64,000 nt of DNA from Paracoccaceae bacterium (lineage in GTDB: Bacteria; Pseudomonadota; Alphaproteobacteria; Rhodobacterales; Rhodobacteraceae). This document shows positions 54,860 to 64,000 of this stretch, one piece after another. Each line of letters opens with the position of its first letter. The stretch's first letter is position 1. The translations under genes were made by a program, and so were the position numbers. The notes below the pieces were generated by a model, which saw only the letters and a list, made by a program, of their open reading frames with translations, was not told the origin of the DNA and made no database searches. The stretch covers positions 47,213-111,212 of the forward strand of contig JAIOJF010000046.1 of the NCBI GenBank assembly GCA_019911965.1. Reading direction: 5' to 3'.

Positions 54860-56440
54860 ATGCGCGATTTCCATCTTCCCGGACGCTCGGCGGTATATGC
54901 CAGCAACGGCATGTGCGCCACCTCGCATCCGCTTGCCGCCAAGGTTGCCATCCAGATGCTGGAATCCGGCGGCAATGCGGTAGATGCGGCGATTTCGGCA
55001 GCGGTGCTGCTGGGCCTGTGCGAACCGCAGATGACGGGCATCGGCGGCGATTGCTTCGTGCTGCTGAAACCCGCGGGCGAGGATCGGGTGATCGCGCTGA
55101 ACGGTTCGGGCCGGGCACCGGCGGCGCTGGATGCCGCAAACTTGCGGGCCGGGGGCCACGACAAGGTGGACACCTATTCCGCCACCGCCGTTACCGTTCC
55201 CGGCGCGATAGATGCCTTTTGCCGATTGTCGCGCGACTGGGGCAAGATCGGCCTGAAAGCCTGCCTCGCCCCGGCGATCTATTATGCCGAGGCCGGTATC
55301 CCGGTCGCGCCCCGCACCGCGTTTGACTGGGCCAACAGCGCCGCAACCCTGCAGGGCGACGCGCGCAAGTTCTACCTGTTCAACGACAAGCCGCCGCGCC
55401 CGGGACAGGTGTTCCGCCACCCCAGACAGGCCGACGTGCTGCGCCGCATCTCGATGGAAGGTCGCGCCGGTTACTACGAAGGCGAAGTGGCCGAGGATAT
55501 GGTGGCCTCGCTGAACGCCGCCGGTGGCGTGCATACATTGGACGATTTCGCCGCTACCGCATGCGATTACACGGAGCCGGTGAGCGGTAATTACAAAGGC
55601 ATTGACCTGCTGGAGCATCCGCCAAACGGCCAGGGTGCCACCGCGATCCTGATGAACAGCATTCTGGCGCATTTCGACCTGCCCGGCATGGACCCGCTGG
55701 GTGCCCAGCGCGCGCATGTCGAGGCCGAGGCCGCCAAGCTGGCCTATGACGCCCGCAACCGCTTCATCGCCGATCCCGATCACACCACGAGGCTGGCGCA
55801 TATGCTGGCACCCGAAACGGCGGCGAAACTGGCTGGCCTGATCGACATGAAGAAGGCGATGCCAGCCGCCGCGCCGCTGAGCGAGGCGGTCCACAAGGAA
55901 ACCATCTACCTGACGGTGGTGGACAAGGATCAGATGGTGGTGTCGCTGATCTATTCGATCTTCCACGGCTTCGGCTCGGGCCTGGCATCGAAGAAATTCG
56001 GCGTCAACTTCCAGAACCGCGGCTCGGGCTTCACGCTGGAAAAAGGCCATCCGAACGAGGCCAGGGGCGGCAAGCGGCCCATGCACACGATCATTCCGGC
56101 GATGCTGGCGCGTGACGGCAAGGTGTTCATGCCGTTCGGGGTGATGGGCGGGGCCTACCAGCCGAACGGCCATGCCCGGATGGTGACCAACCTGGTTGAT
56201 TACAACATGCACCCGCAGGCGGCCCTGGACGCGCCGCGCAGTTTCACGGATGCCGGTGACATGCAGGTCGAGCGCGGCTATTCCGACAAGGTGCGCCGGG
56301 AACTGGCCGATCTGGGCCACAAGGTTTCGATCCCCGACACGCCGATCGGCGGCGGACAGGCGATCCTGATCGATTACGAAAACGGCGTGCTTGAGGGGGC
56401 ATCTGACCCCCGCAAGGACGGCTGCGCATTGGGGTATTGA
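54860..56440 (+). CDS. Gamma-glutamyltranspeptidase family protein
   Basis: Ntn-hydrolase of 526 residues that cleaves gamma-glutamyl bonds (as in glutathione) after self-processing. The new N-terminal threonine would be in KETIYLTVVDKDQ (near residue 350), with the later GS-rich loop NFQNRGSGF and GGGQAILID. Early motifs are ASNGMCATSHPLAA and ESGGNAVDAAISAA. No signal peptide is seen, so unlike the E. coli enzyme it appears cytoplasmic or is exported otherwise. GGAAAGA precedes ATG 54860. A role in glutathione or glutathione-persulfide turnover would suit the region but is inference. Confidence 0.9.
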   Translation: MRDFHLPGRSAVYASNGMCATSHPLAAKVAIQMLESGGNAVDAAISAAVLLGLCEPQMTGIGGDCFVLLKPAGEDRVIALNGSGRAPAALDAANLRAGGHDKVDTYSATAVTVPGAIDAFCRLSRDWGKIGLKACLAPAIYYAEAGIPVAPRTAFDWANSAATLQGDARKFYLFNDKPPRPGQVFRHPRQADVLRRISMEGRAGYYEGEVAEDMVASLNAAGGVHTLDDFAATACDYTEPVSGNYKGIDLLEHPPNGQGATAILMNSILAHFDLPGMDPLGAQRAHVEAEAAKLAYDARNRFIADPDHTTRLAHMLAPETAAKLAGLIDMKKAMPAAAPLSEAVHKETIYLTVVDKDQMVVSLIYSIFHGFGSGLASKKFGVNFQNRGSGFTLEKGHPNEARGGKRPMHTIIPAMLARDGKVFMPFGVMGGAYQPNGHARMVTNLVDYNMHPQAALDAPRSFTDAGDMQVERGYSDKVRRELADLGHKVSIPDTPIGGGQAILIDYENGVLEGASDPRKDGCALGY

Positions 56441-56442
56441 AG

Positions 56443-56832
56443 ATGGCAATCAAACCGGTCAGCCAATTGGTGGAAGAGGCCCGCGCAGAAATCACCATCA
56501 TCCCGACGGCCGAGGCGATTGCCATGCTGGGGCGTGATGACGTGCTGTTCGTGGATATCCGCGATGTGCGCGAACTGGACCGCGAAGGCCGCATCCCCGG
56601 TGCCTTTCATGCCCCGCGCGGCATGCTGGAATTCTGGGTCGATCCCGCCAGCCCCTACCACAAGCCGCCCCTGTCGGATGGCCGCCGGAAGGTGCTGTTC
56701 TGCGCCAGCGCCTGGCGATCCGCCCTCAGCGTCCGGGCATTGCAGGATATGGGGGTGGAGAACGTCTTCGATCTGGAAGGCGGGTTCAGCGCCTGGAAGA
56801 AGGCCGGTGGCCCGGTCGAAACCAAGGCCTGA
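56443..56832 (+). CDS. Rhodanese-like sulfurtransferase
   Basis: Single-domain rhodanese of 129 residues. The active cysteine is in LFCASAWRSA, a CxxxxR loop that holds persulfide. DVLFVDIRDVRELDREGRIPGAFHAPRG is the standard first half of the fold. ATG 56443 is 2 bases after the stop of the transpeptidase gene, so the two are probably co-expressed. It could mobilise sulfane sulfur for TusA, although it is not in the tusA–dsrE2 operon. Confidence 0.92.
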   Translation: MAIKPVSQLVEEARAEITIIPTAEAIAMLGRDDVLFVDIRDVRELDREGRIPGAFHAPRGMLEFWVDPASPYHKPPLSDGRRKVLFCASAWRSALSVRALQDMGVENVFDLEGGFSAWKKAGGPVETKA

Positions 56833-56904
56833 CAGCGCCGCGCACAGCATGTTGCGTCAGATTGAATTCACCCGATGCGTGAAACAGATCAGATGAAACA
56901 CGCG

Positions 56905-57231
56905 TTAGTTAAGCGGCGCGTCGATCTGGTACTGGCCGTGCTCAAGCTGGTGGAACATCGAATCCACCTGCGGATGGCCCACCGGCTCGCCGGTTTCGTC
57001 GGGCTGCAGGTTCTGCTCGGACACATAGGCGACGTAGTAGGATTCGGCGTTTTCCGCCAGCAGGTGATAAAACGGCTGTTCCTTCCTGGGGCGCGATTCC
57101 TCGGGGATCGCTTCCCACCATTCGTCGGTATTGGCGAAGACCGGGTCGATATCAAACACGACCCCGCGGAACGGAAATTTCCGGTGGCGAACCACCTGAC
57201 CGATATTGAATTTTGCTTGCGTGCGTAACAT
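56905..57231 (-). CDS. hspQ: HspQ (YccV-like) DNA-binding/heat-shock protein
   Basis: A 108-residue protein of the HspQ family, a specificity factor for Lon protease in enterobacteria. Recognisable segments are AKFNIGQVVRHRKFPFRGVVFDIDP, ANTDEWWEAIP and PFYHLLAE, SYYVAYVSEQNL. ATG 57231 is chosen; a TTG 12 bases upstream is possible. It stands alone between the rhodanese gene and a divergent transporter gene. Confidence 0.9.
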   Translation of the reverse strand: MLRTQAKFNIGQVVRHRKFPFRGVVFDIDPVFANTDEWWEAIPEESRPRKEQPFYHLLAENAESYYVAYVSEQNLQPDETGEPVGHPQVDSMFHQLEHGQYQIDAPLN

Positions 57232-57327
57232 GGCTGTTCTCAACCCCCAGTGATGTTACTAAAGCGTGATGGATTCGGTGTCCACTTGTCGGAGCCGCCG
57301 GAACCAAAAAAAACCGGGAAACAATTT

Positions 57328-58209
57328 GTGACCATTGTTCTTGCCGTCCTGCAGATCGTTGCCCCGGTGTTCATTCTGGCTGCCATAGGCTTCGCCTGGG
57401 TCAAGGTGGGGCTGGAATACCGGGTGCAGTTCGTGACCCGGCTGGCGATGACGCTGTCGGTGCCCTGCCTGATCTTCACCGCGCTGATGAAGACCCGGAT
57501 CGACCCTGCGGCGCTGACCGAAGTGGTGATCGCCGCCGTCGTTGCCTATGGCCTGCTGAGTGTCGCAGCCTTCGTGCTGGTGCGCCTGGCGGGCATGGAT
57601 GTGCGCACCTATCTGGCGCCGGTGATTTTCGGCAATACCGGCAATCTGGGCCTGCCGCTGGCGCTGTTTGCCTTCGGCGACGAAGGGTTTGGATTTGCAG
57701 TCGTAATTTTCGCCGTGATGGCGATTTATTCGTTCACTTTCGGGGTCTGGCTGGTGTCGGGCGGTGGCTCGCCACTGAAGGTTTTCAAGGAGCCGATGGT
57801 GGGCGCGACGCTGCTGGGGGCGCTGTTCCTGTATAACGGCTGGCAGACGCCGGTATGGATGACGAATACGCTGACGCTGATCGGCCAGATGGCGATTCCG
57901 CTGATGCTGATCACGCTGGGCGTGGCGGTGGCGCGGCTGCATCCGGCGGGGTTTGCGCGGGCCTTCGCGGTCTCTGTTCTGAAGGTTGTGCTCAGTGTCG
58001 GGATCGCCTGGGGAACCGCGATCTGGTTCGGGCTGGACAAGATTCCGCTGGCGGTTCTGGTGTTGCAGATCGCCACCCCTGTTGCAGTTACGTCATACTT
58101 GCTGGCTGAAAAATACGACGCCGATTCGGATGCGGTGGCCGGGTTGGTGGTGGTTTCGACGCTGATTTCGGTGCTATCGATTCCCCTGCTACTGGTGTTT
58201 CTGCTGTAG
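57328..58209 (+). CDS. AEC-family transporter (auxin efflux carrier-like)
   Basis: Integral membrane protein of 293 residues with ten or so hydrophobic helices, of the bile/arsenite/riboflavin fold family. Typical motifs are PVIFGNTGNLGLPLALFAFG and IATPVAVTSYLLAEKYD. GTG 57328 has GGGAA 7 bases upstream and matches the normal family N-terminus; the ATG at 57250 adds a non-family extension. Members move small carboxylates or amino-acid-like compounds; substrate unknown here. Confidence 0.88.
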   Translation: MTIVLAVLQIVAPVFILAAIGFAWVKVGLEYRVQFVTRLAMTLSVPCLIFTALMKTRIDPAALTEVVIAAVVAYGLLSVAAFVLVRLAGMDVRTYLAPVIFGNTGNLGLPLALFAFGDEGFGFAVVIFAVMAIYSFTFGVWLVSGGGSPLKVFKEPMVGATLLGALFLYNGWQTPVWMTNTLTLIGQMAIPLMLITLGVAVARLHPAGFARAFAVSVLKVVLSVGIAWGTAIWFGLDKIPLAVLVLQIATPVAVTSYLLAEKYDADSDAVAGLVVVSTLISVLSIPLLLVFLL

Positions 58210-58283
58210 GATCACGCGAAGGGCTTTGCCGATCCGGCGGTTTGGCTTACACTCGCCGGAAAAACCCCGAGGCAGCCGATCCG

Positions 58284-58865
58284 ATGAAACCTGTTACCGC
58301 ATTTCTCCTCTTGCTGCTGGTCGCCGCCTGCGGCGTATCCGTGCCGCCGCCGCCGCGCAATCTGGACGATGCCTGCGCCATCCGCGCCGAGCGCCCGAAA
58401 TGGCATCGCGCGATGCTGAAGGTGCAGGAGAAATGGGGCGTTCCGGTCGCCGTGCAGATGGCCACGATCTATCAGGAAAGCAAGTTTCGCGGCGATGCCC
58501 GCACGCCGCTGGCCTACACGCTGAACGTGATCCCGATGGGCCGCCATTCCTCGGCCTATGGCTATTCGCAGGCGATCGATTCCACCTGGAAATGGTATCA
58601 GCGCGACACAAGAAGCCACAATGCACGGCGCGACCGGTTCGAGGATGCGGTGGATTTCATGGGCTGGTACATGGACCAGTCCTATCAGCGGCTGGACATT
58701 CCCAAGACCGACGCCCGCAAGCAATACCTGGCCTATCATGACGGCCATACCGGCTATGCCCGTGGCACCTACAAGCGCAAAAGCTGGCTGATGCGGATCT
58801 CCGGCGAGGTCGAGGAACGCGCGGTGATGTATTCCGAACAACTGGCAGTCTGCGCCGCCTCTTAA
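58284..58865 (+). CDS. Lytic transglycosylase-like lipoprotein
   Basis: A 193-residue lipoprotein: signal with lipobox LVAAC (VAACGVSVPPPP), then a lysozyme-like domain. The probable catalytic glutamate lies in MATIYQESKFRG, and GYSQAIDSTWKWYQ and DFMGWYMDQSYQRL are further fold markers. It would cleave glycan strands at the inner face of the outer membrane. ATG 58284 begins the lipoprotein signal; the upstream frame start is rejected. Confidence 0.85.
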   Translation: MKPVTAFLLLLLVAACGVSVPPPPRNLDDACAIRAERPKWHRAMLKVQEKWGVPVAVQMATIYQESKFRGDARTPLAYTLNVIPMGRHSSAYGYSQAIDSTWKWYQRDTRSHNARRDRFEDAVDFMGWYMDQSYQRLDIPKTDARKQYLAYHDGHTGYARGTYKRKSWLMRISGEVEERAVMYSEQLAVCAAS

Positions 58866-58958
58866 AGGTGGAGGTTGACCGTTCGATCGGTTGAGGCACA
58901 CCCGCCTATCCGAACGTCAGACCGGTTGTCCGAACAAGCCGATAAAACGGGCCTGCAC

Positions 58959-59564
58959 CTACCGGGTTTCCCGCAGCTTTCGCAACTCGATGGGCACGCT
59001 GAACAGCGACGCGCCCAGATCGAGGCCGCGTTCCATATCACCCAGGATCACCGTCGTTGCCGCCCCGCCCTGATCGGTGATGATCCATTGCCGCAATTCC
59101 ACCGGTTCCGCGGTGAAGCGCAGCTCGATATGCCCGAGATCGGGGTTTTCGGGATCCTGCGCGGTGATCGTGGTGGCCACGTCATCGGCAACATGCGCGG
59201 TGATCATGTCGGCGCGCCCGAGATCGACATTGCGTTCCAGGATCACCCAGAGCGGGGTTTCCTTCAGCGGAAACTGCTGCGGCGGCTCGTTCGATTTGCG
59301 GTCGAAGATCGCCACCGTGCCGCCGCCCGCCATCACCAGTGCCGGATCGGGCGGGTCATATTCAAACCGCATCCGACCGGGGCGATGGATGTACAAGGTC
59401 CCGGTCGAGATCGTGCCATCGGGGTTGATCTGCGTGAAACTGCCCTTCGCGGTGGTCAGCTCGTTCAGGAATGCCGATAGATCGGCCAGCGGAATACGCT
59501 CTGCCGCCGTCGCGGCCAGCGGCAGGGACAGCATCGCGGACAAAAGGAAAGCCGATTTGCTCAT
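58959..59564 (-). CDS. lolA: Outer-membrane lipoprotein carrier LolA
   Basis: Periplasmic shuttle that moves lipoproteins from the LolCDE complex to the outer membrane. ATG 59564 gives 201 residues starting MSKSAFLLSAMLSLPLAATAAE, a clean signal peptide. The mature protein shows AKGSFTQINPDGTISTGTLYIHRPGRMRFEYDPP, the conserved half-barrel of LolA with its key arginine. It follows ftsK on the minus strand, an order often seen in Rhodobacterales. Confidence 0.92.
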   Translation of the reverse strand: MSKSAFLLSAMLSLPLAATAAERIPLADLSAFLNELTTAKGSFTQINPDGTISTGTLYIHRPGRMRFEYDPPDPALVMAGGGTVAIFDRKSNEPPQQFPLKETPLWVILERNVDLGRADMITAHVADDVATTITAQDPENPDLGHIELRFTAEPVELRQWIITDQGGAATTVILGDMERGLDLGASLFSVPIELRKLRETR

Positions 59565-59632
59565 GGCTGGAATATAGGCACCTTTTCTCAACTGCCCAGC
59601 CATCCGCTGTCACGAATTGGCGATCGGGCGGG

Positions 59633-62308
59633 TTATTGCCCCTCGGGCACCAGGATATCGCGCTTGCCGACATGGTTGGCCGGGCTGACAAGGCCGGATT
59701 CCTCCATCTGTTCGACCAGCCGCGCCGCCTTGTTGTAGCCGATCGCCAGTTTACGCTGGATATAGGAGGTCGAGCATTTGCGGTCCTTCAGCACGATCTG
59801 CACGGCGGTATCATAAAGCGCATCTTCGCCGTCAGTATTGCCGCCCAGCCCCAGCACCAGATCAATATCGCTTTCGCGTTCGTCGTCATGGCCTTCCACC
59901 ACGCCCGATACATATTCCGGGCTGCCGAAGCTTTTCAGGTGATTGACGATCTCCTCGACCTCTTCATCCGAAACGAAGGGGCCGTGGACGCGGGTGATCT
60001 TGCCGCCGCCGGCCATATACAGCATGTCGCCCATGCCCAGAAGCTGTTCCGCGCCCATCTCGCCCAGAATGGTCCGGCTGTCGATTTTCGAGGTCACCTG
60101 GAAGCTGATCCGCGTCGGGAAATTGGCCTTGATCGTGCCGGTGATGACATCGACCGAAGGCCGCTGCGTCGCCATGATCAGATGGATGCCACTGGCCCGC
60201 GCCATCTGTGCCAGGCGCTGGATGCAGGCCTCGATTTCCTTGCCGGCGACCATCATCAGGTCGGCCATCTCGTCCACCACGACCACGATATAGGGCATGG
60301 ATTCCGGGGTGAATTCCTCGGTCTCGAACACAGGTTCGCCGGTATCGTCGTCGAACCCGGTCTGCACCGTGCGGCGGAAATTCTCGCCGCGCGACAGGGC
60401 ATCCTTCACCCGGCCATTATAGCCGTCGATATTGCGCACGCCCATCCGGGACATCTTGCGATAGCGTTCCTCCATCTCGCCGACGACCCATTTCAACGCC
60501 ACCACGGCCTTCTTGGGGTCGGTCACGACCGGCGACAGAAGATGCGGGATACCGTCATAGACCGACAATTCCAGCATCTTGGGATCAATCATGATCATCC
60601 GGCATTCATCCGGCGTCAGCTTGTAGAGTAGGCTGAGGATCATCGTGTTGATCGCCACCGACTTGCCCGACCCGGTGGTGCCGGCAATCAGCAAATGCGG
60701 CATCTTCGCCAGCGAGGCCACCACAGGCTCGCCCGCGATGTTCTTGCCCAGCGCCAGCGGCAGTTTCTGCGTCGTGTCGCCGAAATCGCGGGCCGACAGG
60801 ATTTCGCGCAGCAGCACTTTCTCGCGATGCGCATTCGGCAGTTCGATCCCGATCACCGACCGTCCCGGCACCGTGGAAACCCGCGCCGCCAGCGCCGACA
60901 TCGAACGCGCGATATCATCCGCCAGCCCGATCACCCGGCTGGCCTTCAGGCCTGGGGCCGGTTCCAGTTCATACATGGTGACCACCGGGCCGGGCGAAAC
61001 CGAGACGATCTCGCCCTTGACGCCGTAATCGTCCAGCACGTTTTCCAGCATCCGGGCGTTTTCCTCCAGCGCGCTGTCCGACAGATGGTGGCGCACGATG
61101 CTGGTCGGGTTGGCCAGCAGGTTCAGCGGCGGCACCTCGTAGGCGTCGCGCATCTCGTCGAATGCCAGCGACGGCTGCGCCTCGGACGCGGCCTTGCGGC
61201 TGGTTTTCATCGCCTTGGCCGGGCGGTGCTGCACCTTGGCGCGGCTTTCCGGGGTTGGCGGCACATAGGGTTCGGTATCGTCGATCAGCGGATCCGGGCC
61301 GAAATCGTCGGCATCGAAATCGTCCTCCGGCTCTGGTGCGACCAGTGTCGAGCGATGCAAGGGCGGTTCGGCATGTTTCGGCGCGGATTTGCGCTGGTGA
61401 ATGGCCTCGGCGATACGCGAGCGGATGCGGTCCCTGGTTGGCGAGGCCACGTCCGAAGGCGGGACCGGGCGGGGGACGATTTCTGGCGTGGCGGCAGTCA
61501 CGCTTGGCTGACGGCGCACGAAGGCGAGTCTCGGATCGACCGGTTTCGCAGCCGCCCTGGCCTCCGCCGCGGGGGCCGGTTTTTCCTCGGCGGCATGTTC
61601 GGCCCGTTTCGCCTGATGATGCGCATGGGCGGATTTCGCCGCCTGCACCGCACGCAGGCCCGCCATGCCCAGCAACGCGACAAACGCGGCATAGGCCATT
61701 ACCACGCCGTAGATCAGGAACCGCCCGAACAGCCGCGCCTCGGCCCGGTTGCTGCCCAGAACGAAGCCGCCGAACAGGATCAGCAGCAGCCCCGACAACG
61801 CGCTCAGGGCGCGAAGGGTGAAGGCTACCGAAAACGGCGATACCCCGATGATCGCCGCAAGTGCGGTATCGCCGAACAGACCGCCCAGCCCGAAGGAATG
61901 CGGCCAGTCGCCCATCGGCGCATGGGTCGAGGCGAACACCGCCGCCAGTGCGATGGCAATCGGTGAAAAGATGATGCGGCTGAAGAACCGCTGATCGCCG
62001 AAATGAAAGAAGAACCGCGCGCCCCAGACCAGCGCCACCACGGCCAGCCCCCAGCCGGCCCAGCCGATGGTGACCGTCAGCGGGCTGGCGATGGATGCCC
62101 CGAGCTTGCCCAGAAGATTGCGCACCGGCTCGTCGGTGGCGCTCAGCCAGCTTGGGTCTTCCGGCGAATAGGAGGCCAGCATCAGGATCGTCAGGATGCC
62201 CGCCACACCGAAGATCAGCCCCAGCAATTCCTTGCCACGTCGCTGGATCGCCTCCTGCATGTGGGTTTCCAGCAACGGATCGCGCTGCCGCGCCTGATGA
62301 TACGCCAT
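59633..62308 (-). CDS. ftsK: DNA translocase FtsK
   Basis: Septal DNA pump of 891 residues that clears chromosomes from the division site and activates XerCD at dif. The N-terminal membrane domain has four or five helices, followed by a linker of about 200 residues rich in Ala/Pro. The RecA-like motor has Walker [17 protein letters not shown] and Walker [16 protein letters not shown]. The C-terminal gamma winged helix ([24 protein letters not shown]) reads KOPS sites. ATG 62308 is chosen over a TTG 15 bases earlier. It lies 11 bases after the aminotransferase gene. Confidence 0.97.
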   Translation of the reverse strand: MAYHQARQRDPLLETHMQEAIQRRGKELLGLIFGVAGILTILMLASYSPEDPSWLSATDEPVRNLLGKLGASIASPLTVTIGWAGWGLAVVALVWGARFFFHFGDQRFFSRIIFSPIAIALAAVFASTHAPMGDWPHSFGLGGLFGDTALAAIIGVSPFSVAFTLRALSALSGLLLILFGGFVLGSNRAEARLFGRFLIYGVVMAYAAFVALLGMAGLRAVQAAKSAHAHHQAKRAEHAAEEKPAPAAEARAAAKPVDPRLAFVRRQPSVTAATPEIVPRPVPPSDVASPTRDRIRSRIAEAIHQRKSAPKHAEPPLHRSTLVAPEPEDDFDADDFGPDPLIDDTEPYVPPTPESRAKVQHRPAKAMKTSRKAASEAQPSLAFDEMRDAYEVPPLNLLANPTSIVRHHLSDSALEENARMLENVLDDYGVKGEIVSVSPGPVVTMYELEPAPGLKASRVIGLADDIARSMSALAARVSTVPGRSVIGIELPNAHREKVLLREILSARDFGDTTQKLPLALGKNIAGEPVVASLAKMPHLLIAGTTGSGKSVAINTMILSLLYKLTPDECRMIMIDPKMLELSVYDGIPHLLSPVVTDPKKAVVALKWVVGEMEERYRKMSRMGVRNIDGYNGRVKDALSRGENFRRTVQTGFDDDTGEPVFETEEFTPESMPYIVVVVDEMADLMMVAGKEIEACIQRLAQMARASGIHLIMATQRPSVDVITGTIKANFPTRISFQVTSKIDSRTILGEMGAEQLLGMGDMLYMAGGGKITRVHGPFVSDEEVEEIVNHLKSFGSPEYVSGVVEGHDDERESDIDLVLGLGGNTDGEDALYDTAVQIVLKDRKCSTSYIQRKLAIGYNKAARLVEQMEESGLVSPANHVGKRDILVPEGQ

Positions 62309-62319
62309 ACCTGCCCTCG

Positions 62320-63498
62320 TCAATAGATGCAGTCGCGGATTGCCTGAAGCCCGCGCCGCATTTCTTCGCTTGTCGCCACCATTGCGACCCTGATGTAATC
62401 CTGTCCCGGCGTGGAGCCGTCCACCTCGCGGCTGAGATAAGCCCCCGGCAACACCTTGACCCCGGTGTCACGCCACAATTTAACTGTTGCCGCCTCGCCA
62501 TCATCGACCGGCAACCACAGGAAGAACCCGGCCTCGGGCGATTGGTAGCCCTGAACACCGGCGAACACCTGATCGGCGATGCGGTATTTCTGCTGGTAGA
62601 GCGCGCGGTTGGCGACCACATGCGCCTCGTCCGCCCAGGCCCGTTCCGCCACCCGCTGCAACGGCAAGGGCAGGGGGGCACCGGCATAGGCACGCAGGCG
62701 CTTGACCTCGCGGATCGCCGCCGGCCCGCCCGCGACAAAGCCCGAGCGCAGGCCTGGCAGGTTGGAGCGTTTCGACAGCGAATGGAACACCACCACGCGT
62801 TCAGGGTCAGCCCCGGTTTCGGCAGCGATTTCCAATGCACCGGGGGGTGGCGCGTCGCGGTAAATCTCGGAATAGCATTCATCGGCGAAGATGCGGAAAT
62901 CGTGCTTTTCCGCCAGATGCAGCAATTCACCCCAATAATCCCGCGAGGCAATGGCCCCTTGCGGGTTGGACGGCGAACACAAGTAGACAATTGCCGCCTG
63001 GTCCAGCACCGAAGCGGGCAGAGCGGCATAATCCGGCAGGAAGCCGTTGCCGGCAGGTGCAGCTACAAACACCGGTTCGGCCCCGATGGCGGCGGCGGCC
63101 ACGGCATAGACCTGGTAGAACGGGTTCGGGATCAGCACTTTCGGCGGCTTGCCGTGCTTTTCTTCCGGGCAAAGCGCGATCAGGGCATTGAACAGGCCCT
63201 CGCGCGTGCCGTTCAGCGCCATGATAGCGGTCTCGGGGTCCAGCCCGACGCGGTAGCGCCGCTTCAGCCAGTCCGCGATGGCGGTGCGCAGTTCGCCCGA
63301 ACCTTCGTTCGGGGGATACTGGCCGAATTCGTGCATATGGGCATTCAGCACCTCGGCCACGAAATCGGGGAAGGCGTGTTTCGGTTCGCCAATCGACATG
63401 GCGATTTCCGGGCCACCCGCCGGGTGGTCCGCCAGCAACGCCCGCAGACGCGGAAACGCGTATTCAGGCAGGTTCGAAAACCGCTGGGGAAACTGCAT
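62320..63498 (-). CDS. Class I/II PLP-dependent aminotransferase
   Basis: A 392-residue aminotransferase. The PLP lysine is in [17 protein letters not shown], with [11 protein letters not shown] and [10 protein letters not shown] before it and FIRVA-like YIRVAMV at the end. The sequence type and position before ftsK suggest N-succinyldiaminopimelate aminotransferase (DapC) for lysine and cell-wall synthesis, but an aspartate or aromatic aminotransferase is possible. Start ATG 63498. Confidence 0.88.
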   Translation of the reverse strand: MQFPQRFSNLPEYAFPRLRALLADHPAGGPEIAMSIGEPKHAFPDFVAEVLNAHMHEFGQYPPNEGSGELRTAIADWLKRRYRVGLDPETAIMALNGTREGLFNALIALCPEEKHGKPPKVLIPNPFYQVYAVAAAAIGAEPVFVAAPAGNGFLPDYAALPASVLDQAAIVYLCSPSNPQGAIASRDYWGELLHLAEKHDFRIFADECYSEIYRDAPPPGALEIAAETGADPERVVVFHSLSKRSNLPGLRSGFVAGGPAAIREVKRLRAYAGAPLPLPLQRVAERAWADEAHVVANRALYQQKYRIADQVFAGVQGYQSPEAGFFLWLPVDDGEAATVKLWRDTGVKVLPGAYLSREVDGSTPGQDYIRVAMVATSEEMRRGLQAIRDCIY

Positions 63499-64000
63499 AC
63501 ATGCCTCATCAACCGGAGTCTAAGCGCCCCGTTTGGTGATATGTTAGCCCGAGAACCCGGTTCGGTCCAGTCTTGACTGCATCGCGAAGGCTGCGGCCTT
63601 GCGCTGCTCCGGGCCTGGCGGGGTGGCGGCGGGCGGCTGAAATGGCCGGTGACGGAATTTTGTGCAAGCTACTGATAAGTTGCGATTATTTTGCCAGGTA
63701 ACATCATGAGTGCTGAGGCCCGCGCCCATGCCCAAGGCGGTGTCAGCCTGAACTTCTGGTCGCAGGCCCAAGGAAATCAGCCCGCCAACCTGTGGCCATT
63801 TTATCGCCGCCCGGATGCCACCGGGGTTTGGGGCCAGAATACTCAATGATATCGAAAACAGCCATCCTCGCCGCTTCCTCCATAGGGTTGCGCCCGAGCC
63901 TGGGAGGGCGTTCGCGGCATGCCCGCTTGGCAAGCAAACCACAAAAACACTTATCTACCAGCAACTTGCAAACTCAGCAAAGCACCCTCCTGGGGGGGAG
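63499..64000. other. Region without recognised gene at the window edge
   Basis: About 500 bases upstream of the aminotransferase. The first part should hold its promoter. Two overlapping minus-strand frames (63544–63942 and 63743–63964) look like the two frames of one sequence; neither shows a domain, a signal peptide or a convincing ribosome site. A broken gene or the edge of a mobile repeat continuing beyond the window cannot be excluded. Confidence 0.5.

Noticed and set aside
63544..63964. Two overlapping minus-strand frames near the window end
   Set aside because: Neither has a recognisable domain or start; overlapping frames over the same DNA cannot both be real. Kept only as an undefined region.

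Overview
The window reads as a high-GC alphaproteobacterial chromosome segment, most likely from the order Rhodobacterales (family Rhodobacteraceae). The clues are the gene neighbourhoods (aminotransferase–ftsK–lolA, gltD–gltB–mtgA, queG–GST), the 59-residue exported proteins rich in valine and serine, and the protein sequences themselves. The standout content is a complete reverse-type dissimilatory sulfite reductase (rDsr) gene set, so the cell should oxidise stored or imported sulfur. Lithotrophic sulfur oxidation with rDsr is known from purple sulfur bacteria and has been reported for some roseobacter-type bacteria. No IS element, prophage or CRISPR array was recognised.

Layout. 1–9.4 kb: housekeeping and envelope genes (folC end, a circularly permuted amine oxidase, rlmN, two L,D-transpeptidases, a CAP lipoprotein, two tandem genes for the same 59-residue protein, an SDR protein, queG, a GST). 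9.5–18.7 kb: mtgA, gltB, a GFA-family protein and gltD on the minus strand, then uppP and an FAA-hydrolase-family gene. 18.8–30.4 kb: one co-directional 11-gene block coding for a Met-rich membrane protein, an HlyD/RND pair, three exported Pro/Gly/aromatic-rich proteins (one resembling sulfur-globule envelope proteins), an exported LolA-like protein, a ParA/MinD-type ATPase, a membrane-anchored TPR protein, a dynamin-like GTPase and a degenerate FtsH-type (M41) peptidase domain. I know of no published system with this composition; it is the best candidate here for something undescribed. 30.4–31.7 kb: a Fic–winged-helix gene behind two tandem palindromes, and tRNA-Arg(CCT). 31.8–34.6 kb (minus): cysG, two small unknown genes and a TauD-type dioxygenase, divergent from dsrA. 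34.8–49.0 kb: dsrABEFHCMKLLJOPN with two divergent dsrL copies. 49.0–54.1 kb: ArsR plus ArsP-type permease, tusA–dsrE2, a second ArsR with the two-cysteine layout of persulfide sensors, a YeeE/YedE sulfur transporter and an Mrp/ApbC ATPase. 54.1–64 kb: a gene-free stretch with a 54-bp repeat, then gamma-glutamyltranspeptidase, rhodanese, hspQ, an AEC transporter, a transglycosylase-like lipoprotein, lolA, ftsK and an aminotransferase.

How it fits together. YeeE/YedE could import thiosulfate or sulfane sulfur. TusA and DsrE2, with a rhodanese, carry persulfide in the cytoplasm to DsrEFH and then DsrC. DsrAB, whose sirohaem comes from CysG and is amidated by DsrN, oxidises it to sulfite with DsrL moving electrons to NAD(P)+. 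The DsrMKJOP complex handles the DsrC redox cycle at the membrane. Genes for sulfite to sulfate conversion (sat/apr/soe) and sox are not in the window. AT-rich ACTAATA or AGTAT/ATACT motifs overlap promoters in front of dsrA, the 18.8-kb block, arsR–arsP and dsrE2–tusA, which suggests, but does not prove, common control by an ArsR-type sulfur sensor.

All functions are read from the translated sequences by recognition. No database search or structure prediction was run.
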